Assembly: GCF_003576645.1 (NCBI RefSeq)
Contig: NC_044920.1
Span: 20,819,450-20,883,449 of the forward strand
Reading direction: 5' to 3'
DNA length: 64,000 nucleotides
Source of the DNA: Ipomoea triloba
Lineage: Eukaryota; Streptophyta; Magnoliopsida; Solanales; Convolvulaceae
Below the pieces are notes generated by a model. That model saw only the letters and a program-made list of their open reading frames with translations. It was not told the DNA's origin and did no database searches. The position numbers and the translations under genes were made by a program. Positions 55,678 to 64,000 of the stretch are shown here, one piece after another (within the stretch, counting starts at the first letter, position 1; each line of letters opens with the position of its first letter).

Positions 55678-55893
55678 TTAGAAGGATGTAAATCATAGTA
55701 ACTCAGTGACTTAATTAACTAACAAGGTCAAATGCACACAAAGAATCAGTTCACCTTTATGGTCAATGTGCACAAAGAATCTTCCCATTTTAAACATATA
55801 TAATTCTCACACTAACACTGACGAGTTTTAAATTTTAACATCTTCTCCTAAATAATACCTACTGAACCAATGAGTTAAATTCGTATCAGACTA
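55678..55893 (+). mobile_element. SINE copy e (AGGATGTAAAT family)
   Basis: The head TAGAAGGATGTAAATCATAG, then TAACTCAGTGACTTA, and the tail CTACTGAACCAATGAGTTAA match the other four copies. An internal duplication (CACACAAAGAATC at about 55736 and 55769) lengthens it. Confidence 0.62.
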
Positions 55894-57880
55894 TAAGCAG
55901 CCTTCTTGGTGAAGATGGAAGGGAGAGATTCTTGTGGATAAAATTAAAGGCAAAAGATGAGAGAGACAGAGAGAGATGCTTCTAATATAGCCAATTAGCC
56001 AGCCCTTTCATTGGTACAAAATAATTGGCTGTTTTCATTCCTTTTTCAATTAACTGCTTAATCCTTGTCCTCATCCATTCCTCAATGCCATTGTCTTAAT
56101 CAGCTTCATCGTCATCTTCAGTCGTTCTCAGATTCACGCTGTTTTACACGGCAAATTATATTGTGAACTATGAATATAATAAATATACCTTTTTAATATA
56201 TTTCATGTATATTATTTGTGTATTACTAAATTATATTTTTTTTTAAAAAATTATTTAATTCCGTAACTGCCATATCAGCCATTAATTACGGGTAAACATG
56301 TCACTTTTGATTCAATTGCATGATTTTCACTAAGTCCAAAAAACATAAAGTACCTTATTTTAACACATAAAATACATTATTCTAACTCATAAAATACATT
56401 ATCTTACATCAAAATATTCATTATTCTAGCACTCGTGCGAAACAAGATTTCTTAAAAACATTAAAACGACGTCGTTTCCACATAATAATTTGCACATGAT
56501 TTTGTATTGTTCAGAGATCCAATTACAAAATTTTTTTAGTTCAATGATCCAATTGCAATTTCGTGTGTAGTACAGTGACATATTTGACCATTATTCCTTC
56601 AAAAAATAAACATTTAATATAATAAAATACACCTTTTGTGTAATAAAAATGTACTTAATGACAGTGATCCATGGTAAAATGATTGGTTCCCGACCGTCCC
56701 AGCAATGGGGCCCACAATATGGGATTATGGGGTCATAGGACCCCTTAAATAATTAATATTTGAGTTAATATTTAATTTAGTTATTGCATATAGTGAATTT
56801 TCATGATGTAGTTCTAAATGACTTTTTGTGTTTAATTGGGTCTTGGACTTCAATGGTATTATCTAATTGAGTTCTCTGTTATGATAGTTTGGTAATTTCT
56901 CCTTTATTAATATCCAATTTAATCATCGACTATAGTGATTTTATTTATTTTAATCATCGGCTATAGTAATTTTACTCAATTTAGTCATTGATTATAGTGA
57001 TTTTTCTCAATTTAACCATAGTCATAGATTCTAACAACCAACCGAGGTAGAAAACTTAATTAGGTAAACCATCAAATTTTAGAACCCAATTAAACACAAA
57101 AAGTCATTTAAAACTAAATTAAGAAAAAATTAGTATAGTCGAGAACTAAATTGTGTATTAAATTTTGATACTTAATTAAAAGTTATAAAAACGCTTAATT
57201 AAATCAAAACGTCATCTCTATCAACACTCAACAAAAACTCATAAAAACATGATCGCATTCGCCCGTCACCACCATCCGACGATGCGTTGACACCTCCATC
57301 ATATCTGCTGCCAACAACTTCTCACGCATATATTATTTTGAAATGAAAAATCGGTTAATTCTTATTTCTTAATACCCTTATAAACAGTGGAATGAAGAAG
57401 AAAAATATAGTCGGAGCAACTCTAACTAAGTTAATTGAGTTTTTGACTTTGTAAACATAATATTACAAGTTCAATTTTTGATGAGAGCAACGAGTTTTTC
57501 TCATAAGTCAATTTTGTGTTTATGTGTGTGCGTTTTTTTTTTTTTTTTTTTTGAAAACATGTAGCAGTGTAAATGTGTAATAATGTTACGCTGTTTGGTG
57601 AATTGATGGCGTAAAATTTCAGAAGTACATAGAAACTTCAATTCCATTGGAAATTAGGCAAAGGATTGATAATGAAAACCACATGCTCTCAAATCAGTAG
57701 CTTGCCCACCATGATGGATGTGAAGTTTAATTTGCTACTAATTAACTAAAAGGAATAAGGTTGAAGTAGTTGATCAAATTACATGCGAAATTGCAATTAA
57801 TTCATTCAGCTAAAAAAAAATGTTAATTCGAGCTCTAAATAATCTAAAATCATGCAATTTAATCAAAATTAGTTTGTTCC
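55894..57880. other. AT-rich intergenic, no gene seen
   Basis: It includes three tandem copies of a 36-bp word like AATTTAGTCATCGACTATAGTGATTTT (56917-57010) and a (AC)GACGTCGTTT palindrome near 56467. A poly-T tract lies at about 57532-57552. There is no recognisable exon. Confidence 0.5.
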
Positions 57881-57883
57881 GTC

Positions 57884-58273
57884 AATTTTGGCCGATGTAG
57901 CTTGTTGGGTCATTTACTGTTAAAGAGGCTGAAGCTGTGAGTATTCGGGAAGCACTCAGTTGGTTGAAGGATATGAATTTTGGGGATGTGGATATTGAGA
58001 CTGATTCCCAGCTTACTTTTTATGCTTTATTGTCTGAACCTTTTAATTCTTCTTTTGGTTTTGTTATTGAGGATGTAAAAGAAACTGCATTTATGATCCA
58101 TGATGTAGTTTTTCGTTTTGCTAGGCGATCTGCGAATCGTGCTGCCCATGCTATTGCTCGGGAAGCCGTTTCTGAGTCAGGTTGCGGGGAGTGGTTTACC
58201 CCTCCTTTTTTTTGTAGACATTCTGGCTTCTGATTTAATGCATTAAGTTTTTGATTTCAAAAAAAAAAAAAAA
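57884..58273 (+). mobile_element. 5'-truncated LINE 3' end (RNase H domain and poly-A)
   Basis: The frame starts without an ATG (the first in-frame codons read T-V-K-E-A-E-A-V-S-I-R-E-A-L-S-W-L-K). It continues D-I-E-T-D-S-Q, then F-A-R-R-S-A-N-R-A-A-H-A-I-A-R-E-A to a stop at 58233. These are RNase H (RVT_3) landmarks: E of the active site in K-E-A-E-A, D in E-T-D-S, and the R-x-x-N-x-A-A-H-x-x-A helix. The frame is intact for about 110 residues and followed 25 bases later by an A13 tail. This is typical of a 5'-truncated LINE insertion. A processed gene fragment is less likely. Confidence 0.72.
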
Positions 58274-58684
58274 CTCGACCCCTCCCTGCCTTAATCTCCG
58301 GCCAGAGACAAAAGGTGTGGAAGTGGGGTTCGGCATTTTTTTTTTCTTAAATAATTTTATTTAAAATTTTAAAAATAATTTTTTTAAAATAAATTTTTTA
58401 ATAGAGTAATTTTCACATTAGCCAAGATCAAGAGAACATGTTAATTTTTGTTTAATTGCATGATTTTAGATTGTTTAGAGATTCATTTATAATCTTTTTG
58501 TGTTGAATGACTCAATTGCAATTTTGTGTATAGTGCAATGACATATTTGAGCATTATTCCTTAATTAAATATTTAATTAATTCATTTCACACTATAAAAG
58601 TAAATTTGTGGTGTTTGTGTAGAATGTATATGACCTCAATAACTTTGTTGCATCCCGCCATAGTTCAAAAGTTTAGAGTGTATG
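58274..58684. other. Intergenic, no gene seen
   Basis: T/A-rich DNA. A portion (ATTTAATTGCATGATTTTAG; CAATTGCAATTTTGTGTATAG) recurs from 56317-56580, suggesting two copies of one old repeat. Confidence 0.5.
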
Positions 58685-59058
58685 TAGGGGTCTTTATTTG
58701 CTTAATAACCAAAACGAATTGATCGAACTTGTAAAATGTTTTAATTGATAACTGAATTGAAATTCGAATTTTTGAATTAGCCAATAGCAAATTTTATTTT
58801 CAGTTAATCAGTCGATTAACCGAAATATTTTAGTCTAATTTTAAAAAAAATAACCTTAAATTTTATACTTAAAAATCTTCAATGCATACTTTCACACAAA
58901 AAAAAAAAAATAGTGATTACAACAATATATAAATGATAAAAATTAAAAAAATAATAATAGTATGACTCATGAATTATTAACAAATTAAAACATATATATA
59001 CACACCTAATTCGTATCGACCAATTAACTAGGTTTTCACCGATTAGTGCACACCCCTA
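58685..59058. mobile_element. hAT-type MITE related to the 40704 element
   Basis: The left end TAGGGGTCTTTATTTGC and the right end GTGCACACCCCTA share inverted TAGGGGT termini. They are flanked by a perfect 8-bp duplication AGTGTATG at 58677-58684 and 59059-59066. The 374-bp interior has CAGTTAATCAGTCGATTAAC/CCGAAA words like those of the GGTTAACCG family, but more decayed. There is no ORF. Confidence 0.88.
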
Positions 59059-59229
59059 AGTGTATGTAATGCATATATTCAAATTAATTCAAAAGAATTA
59101 TAAATAGATTCAATTAAAAAAAAAGAAGGTATCTATGAATATATTATCACATAAATGTAGACATTATGTAGTGATGGTATTTACATTCTTTTATCCCAAT
59201 CCTAGCGTAGTATGTCTGTTTGTCATGCT

Positions 59230-60950
59230 CAACTTGAACAACCTAACCCTTTGTAGGTATGCCACGAACCTTGACAATTTTCTCAACAAGCTTGTATATC
59301 TCTCATTATGAGACATCCTTCTTTGTCTCTCAGATAGTCACCATTCTTGTCTCGATCTTTCCGAACAAGATCAACATCCTTGGTTGCGATTTTGCATTAG
59401 ATGATCATTGTAGAGCTTCTCATCTCTACAATTTTCTCAATGGTCATTGGAGGGCTTTACATATCAATATAGATCTATGCCTTGATTGGAGGTCTGTCTG
59501 GGGGGCTACAAGTCTTGGCTTTTTGTTTTTCCCTCCTTTTTGGGATTATCCTCTAAAATAAGAAGTTCCACTATTAAATCTCGCCAAGGTTAAGGGGGTG
59601 TGCATCAACAGTACCACCAATATTCTCATAATCATTGGATATGCTAATCCCCATTGGGCACAAATATCAACAACATAGCATACAAGATCTTTCTTGTTAT
59701 TCTATTCTCATAGCAAGATGGATCTTCACATGAGTGTGTGTAGTGTGGCTAGTGTGTGTCACATTTTAATGATAGTTACACAAATCTAAAGAATCTAGCA
59801 TATAGTTAGGCCTCAATCATGCACAAGGTTGTACAAATCTACAAATCTACACCCTTGAAAATCCTAACTAGCTATTTCAAACGAAATCCCCATTTATGAA
59901 ATCCAATTAAATAGAGCACAAATAATAAGGAATCAAACCATATCCAACTCCACAACAACTAGATAATCATGAAATTGAAGTAAGAGTTGAGCACAAAAAT
60001 AAATGGAGAATAACAATTCATAAAGCAAAAATATCAAATAGAGATAAAAGGGAAAATGATTATCTATTGATCAGTGAAATTGTTGAAACACAATATTTCT
60101 TGAGCTAGGAATGAAGATTAATACCCCTAATCTACCTTAATCTAACTCTATTCTAAACGGAGAAGAGACCAAGGATGAATGAGCTAGTAAGGAACATCTT
60201 CGATCTATACAGCAGTTCAAACTTCCAAACTATTTTTGACATTTTTAATGTCATAATTAGATTTTATGGTCTCATAGATGTTTCAACTCTTTAAATTAAT
60301 TATCTCCCAAATTCCATTAGAAACACTCAGTTTGGAAGTTCTTATACTAAGATATGATCAAAACACTATGCATTGGGGGACTGCCAATATGCAATAATTC
60401 TTACTTGAAAGCTATTTTTTTTTTACCATGTATACATTAGAATTAAGTTTTATTGTCTTCATAAAATGTGTAGAACCTTGAGTTTTCCTTCCATTACCGT
60501 TAAGGTCACTCCTTAGATGTACATATGCGGCTATACCGAAAGTCCGAGATGTAATAAAAACAATGACCAGTCACCTAAATGAGTTGCTTGTTGAACTTGC
60601 CACCATCGCCATGGTCATTAGACATTGCTCCAAACCCGCAATTTCTTCATTCCATTTGCTTGGTTGAATCCCGACTCCCGAGTCTAGTCATGACACTTCA
60701 AATTTGCTATTTCTCCACTTTCATAGCCTCCACAATTCCTGAAATCCTTCCATGTAGCTAGATAATCACTACAAAAATCCTCTCATTAAGCTTGAATTTA
60801 CACCATTTTTTACACCGAAACACATAAAAGGGACTTATGGATAGTTATAACTCAATAAGCAATAAGAGTGACCAAAATAAATGAATGACAAGCAATAAGA
60901 CAACAAATGCAAGGGAAAATGTAGGAAATATGACAATTATCAAGTATTGA
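59230..60950 (-). mobile_element. Possible decayed retroelement LTR/untranslated region
   Basis: Lower AT content than its surroundings, with no coding domain. The open frames 59259-59561 and 60579-60761 have no recognised family. The texture (long non-coding block with CTAATCTACCTTAATCTAAC and GAGACCAAGG-like words) resembles 31100-31870. Termini are not identified. Confidence 0.3.
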
Positions 60951-61232
60951 TATAAATTAAACTGTATTTGCATTTATAAATGTTAAAATTCATTTTTTTA
61001 AAATAATATCTTTAGCAAATCAAGAGATATAATAATCTTAATTATTAGACATGGTGTCTGTTGGTATCACATTATTTATTTTTAAAATTTTATTCCTTAG
61101 GGCGTAAAGACATCAGTAATTCAGTATATATATTAAAGTGGGATACATAAAACATTTAAAAAGCGAACATTATTAGTTTTCAAATCCTCGGCAATTTTAA
61201 CCTTCAGGAATCAAAAGTTTAATAAAATATTT

Positions 61233-61257
61233 TGCGGTGAACGTGGATCGAACACGT

Positions 61258-61300
<43 letters not shown>

Positions 61301-61305
61301 CCCGC
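61233..61305 (-). tRNA. tRNA-Phe (GAA anticodon), nuclear type
   Basis: Read on the minus strand, the 73 bases begin GCGGGGATAGCTCAGTTGGG and end with an acceptor strand pairing to GCGGGGA plus discriminator A. The anticodon loop ACTGAAGAT gives GAA. The A box (TAGCTCAGTTGG) and B box (TGTTCGATCCA) are intact, there is no intron, and CCA is not encoded, as for plant nuclear genes. T-rich sequence (TTTT) just downstream would terminate pol III. One acceptor/T-arm position set should be checked against the consensus: the T stem reads ACGTG...CACGT, a compensated pair relative to the common GCGTG...CACGC. Confidence 0.96.
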
Positions 61306-61515
61306 TTGTTGAAAACTCGTTCTCCGATATTTAAACTAAAACGGATTTGCAACTCACAGCTTAAATTTTGATCTTATTGCAGATATTTACATTAATTTTA
61401 ACTATTTCAGTTATGTGTAGTAAAATAATTATAATAGATGCTGGAGTATATGTTAACTAATACTAATAATAAAACACCAGAAATTACAATATTAGACATT
61501 ATTATTATTATTATT

Positions 61516-61752
61516 AGAGTTAATTGTTGAAATAGTCCATTGACTATAGCGAAATTACCAATTCAGTCCTTAACTATTTTTTTGACCACTTAAGACCCTC
61601 AACTTTAAAAATCTTAACTAATTTGATCCTCCTCCGTTTGTTTTGCTGTTATACATCCGTCAACTCGGAACCAAATTAATAATTTTGCTATAGTCAAATG
61701 ACCAAATCAGTAATTTCGCTATAATCAAGGGACCATTTCGGTAATTAACTCT
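61516..61752. mobile_element. Foldback MITE inserted in a (TTA)n repeat
   Basis: AGAGTTAATTGTTGAAATAG at the left and (minus strand) AGAGTTAATTACCGAAATGG at the right are inverted. The terminal AGAGTTAATT is shared with the elements at 26480 and 43792. It is flanked by TTA triplets on both sides, so the duplication cannot be resolved. Confidence 0.65.
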
Positions 61753-61781
61753 TATTATTATTATTATTATTATTTTGAGAA

Positions 61782-61822
<41 letters not shown>

Positions 61823-62020
61823 GAGTAGACAAAAACTTATGTGAGATCGTCTCACGAATCCTTGTCCGTGAGACCGTCTCACAAATTCTTGTCTGTGAGA
61901 CAAGTCGGGTTAATAAGAAATGTAATACTTATATTAGCAAATGTAATATTAAATCATGAATAAAATGTTTATTATTTATATGGAAAAATATAATACTTTT
62001 ATACGTGACCCGAAGAATAT
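61753..62020. repeat. (ATT)n runs and GTGAGAC/GTCTCAC hairpin repeats
   Basis: ATT triplets at 61753-61822, then GTGAGATCGTCTCAC, GTGAGACCGTCTCAC and GTGAGACAAG words that form short palindromes (61839-61911). A related word (GTGAGTCGGTCTCACACAAG) lies at 52258-52280. It is probably a fragment of a widespread MITE. Confidence 0.65.
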
Positions 62021-62840
62021 AGCCTAGAACTTGACTTTGATTTTTGCTTAGACAAGGAAACGATGTTTAGAGAGAGGAAGTGAAGAAGCTATGTAAGAAA
62101 TGTGAAATTGATGATTTCTAATGAATGAATGAACATTACTCATTTATATACTAGTGCACGCTCCACTCTTTAGCCATTAAGACCCACAACTAATGTTGCA
62201 TTATATTACTCATTCTCAATGTATATATATAATATCCACTCCTTTGAAATGTAAAAAACAACCCCAAAAGCATTGTGAAAGTTTTGGACCAAGAGAGAGT
62301 TGTGCGGACAAGCAAAATAGGAAAGGAAAATTAGACCAACTCTCAAGAATTTCTCCAACAATTTCTCACAAAATTTGGGTGGCAAGAAGATTTGTATAAG
62401 TTGTTTACAAGAAATGGTACTTTTAGTGTTAGTGTGTTGAAAGGTTTGAACTAGCACATAGTGACATTGAGTAACTGCCGCTTAGAGAGTGAGGTGCTTC
62501 TTCAACTCACCTAACATACAAGTTTTGAACTTTATGACACATATCACTTCTGGAAAAATTGTACGTTTTGCGAAAGTCCAAACCTTTTTTGACTAATTTT
62601 ACCTTAGGTTCCTCATGGATGCTCTTAGAAAGACTACATGTCTTTCATAGAAGGTCAAGGTTACCTTCACACCCAAATAGGTGACTTTCTTAGGTCTATC
62701 CCTACATAGAGCACATTTTCTATGAGATAAGTCATTAAGAACATTTTATGTTCAACTTCACATTATTTAGTAGTTATTCGTAGATCTGAAATTCTAGGTG
62801 TGAGTCTTTCCATCTTTCCTCTTCACCAACAAAGTGGTGT
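62020..62840 (-). mobile_element. Possible 3' LTR/UTR of minus-strand copia element
   Basis: It lies directly beyond the C-terminus of the copia pol remnant at 62850 and is non-coding. A minus-strand TATATAAATGAG box lies at about 62141-62152. Ends were not identified. Confidence 0.35.
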
Positions 62841-62849
62841 TTACCATAG

Positions 62850-63515
62850 ATTCCTCACCTCGAGGCTTTCAACCCCATTTCCCTTAATGACTCAAGGACT
62901 AATTTTTTGTTTAGTCCTTTCGTTAAGGGATTTGTTATATATCTTTCAGATCTCAAATATTTTATTGTGATCACGTTATTCACAATTAATTGCCTTACAG
63001 ACTCATGGTTGACTCAAATGTGTCTTATCTTTCAAATATAGACAACTATTTTTTGTAACACATATCTCAACTTGTGAATCACAATGTATAGGAATTGATG
63101 GTGTTGGACACCCCACAATGACACATCTGCCAGTAGGCTTCTTAGCCATTCTACTTCTTGTCTTGGTATATCTTGAGCTGTGAATTCTGATTCCATAATA
63201 GATCTAGCTATACAAGATTGTTTTGTTGATTTCCATGATATAGTAGATCCGCAAATAGTGAAGACATATCCACTTGTGGAGCAAATTTCATCACTATCAG
63301 ATACCCAATTAGCATCACATTAGCCTTCCAACATAGAGAAAAATCCTCCAAAGTGAAGATCACAGTCTTTTGTACCTTTAAGATACCTCAGGACTCGTCT
63401 AAGAGCATTTCAGTGCTCTCCATTTAGATTATGGGTATATCGCTGAGCCTGTTCACTACATAGGCTATATCAGGTCTTGTGTAATTCATCAAAAGCATAA
63501 GACTTCCAATTATTT
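62850..63515 (-). pseudogene. Ty1/copia RNase H region, broken
   Basis: Reading leftward: A-L-R-R-V-L-R-Y-L-K-G-T-K-D, then C-D-A-N-W and S-D-S-D-E-I-C-S-T-S-G-Y-V-F. Next come I-S-W-K-S-T-K-Q, E-S-E-F-T-A and E-V-E-W-L-R-S-L-L-A-D. It ends with Y-L-R-S-E-R-Y-I-T-N-P-L-T-K-G-L. These are the C-terminal reverse transcriptase/RNase H landmarks of copia Pol. At least four stops or shifts interrupt it. It is a different family from the 47314 copy. Confidence 0.8.
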
Positions 63516-63516
63516 T

Positions 63517-63963
63517 TGCATATGATACTCGATAAATGAAAAATTTGCACTATCATTACTCTCTAGTTGACTCTGTTACGCTCTCAACTTGGAGTAAGGG
63601 GGGCTGGCGACAGGATAATTGGAGAAGCACCCAACCCGGAAGCAAGCTTTCACGAGGAAGTCAAACAACCACATAACAGTGCATTACTCCGACACATTGA
63701 AGAGGGGAATTACTCAGCGGCTCCCAATCATTACTCCTCCCACCATTATTACCCGAGTCTATTACACTCACCAGAAAAAGTGTTGTTGCACCTTCAGTAT
63801 AAAGAACGAACCTTGTAATTGAGAGTGGGGTCTCTGATTTTCTTACACACCAACATTATTGTACTTTACTTATCTAAATATTATTTCGATAACATTATAA
63901 ACGTCGTCAGTGTGTTTTATCTATCATCTGGTGAATTTTAGTACGTAGAATGGTGTGTATTGT
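63517..63963 (+). mobile_element. LTR retroelement 3' end remnant, second copy
   Basis: The first 120 bp match 30555-30672 (CTCTCAACTTGGAGTAAGGG, then GGGCTGGCGACAGGATAATT). AAGGGGGGC again precedes the putative LTR start, and a TATA-like AGTATAAAGAAC lies near 63798. It abuts the minus-strand copia remnant. The open frames at 63567-63822 are by-products. Confidence 0.55.

Positions 63964-63967
<4 letters not shown>

Positions 63968-64000
<33 letters not shown>
63968..64000. repeat. (TA)n microsatellite at window edge
   Basis: A TA run continues past the end of the window. Confidence 0.95.

Noticed and set aside
52258..62020. Repeated GTGAGAC/GTCTCAC words considered as a CRISPR-like or regulatory array
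   Set aside because: There is no regular spacer structure. The words are short palindromes typical of MITE remnants, and the genome is a plant.

Overview
This window is nuclear DNA from a flowering plant, almost certainly a eudicot. It is AT-rich. It carries two intron-containing plant genes, a nuclear-type tRNA gene, and plant retrotransposons, SINEs and MITEs. The dicot-type sucrose transporter and the transposon mix would suit an asterid, but I cannot name a species. A 280-base run of N marks an assembly gap.

Only three genes look intact. (1) A plus-strand gene with coding exons from 9683 to 12445 encodes a 244-residue RRP36-type rRNA-processing protein. It has a probable non-coding first exon ending at 7224. 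(2) A minus-strand gene from 24337 down to 18082 has five coding exons and encodes a 524-residue sucrose/H+ symporter of the SUT/SUC family. It has a TATA box at 24470-24477. (3) tRNA-Phe(GAA) lies on the minus strand at 61233-61305. The two protein genes have unrelated jobs (nucleolar ribosome assembly and plasma-membrane sucrose loading). They face different directions and share no operon-like logic.

The rest, especially 0-6.8 kb, 12.5-18 kb and 24.7-64 kb, is a graveyard of mobile elements. 0-3 kb: a Ty1/copia gag scrap meets a minus-strand Ty3/gypsy gag, leader and LTR, which is split by a hAT MITE. 4.8-6.8 kb: foldback elements and a second hAT MITE. 15.2-17.6 kb: a dead gypsy gag/protease reading frame split by a solo LTR with a perfect target duplication. 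24.7 kb: a copia LTR/PBS remnant lies just upstream of the SUT promoter. 26-38 kb: MITEs, SINEs, microsatellites, a degenerate minisatellite and a duplicated G-box segment. 38.7-41.7 kb: a copia element with both LTRs whose integrase runs straight into the 3' LTR, and whose gag carries a hAT MITE. 42.5-47.3 kb: nested MITEs. 47.3-51 kb: a dead copia pol and two LTR copies in inverted orientation. 51-58.3 kb: LINE RNase H scraps, SINEs and foldbacks. 58.7-64 kb: a further hAT MITE, the tRNA gene and more retroelement remnants.

Several insertions are supported by target-site duplications read directly from the sequence: hAT-type 8-bp duplications at 880, 5477, 18301, 40704 and 58685; a 5-bp duplication around the solo LTR at 16632; and 17-bp duplications around two SINEs at 11728 and 52906. 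I found no gene cluster or system that looks like an undescribed pathway. The most interesting features are the hAT MITE families filled with family-specific short motifs, the deletion-derived copia element, the long palindrome in a gypsy LTR, and the LTR remnant in front of the sucrose transporter.
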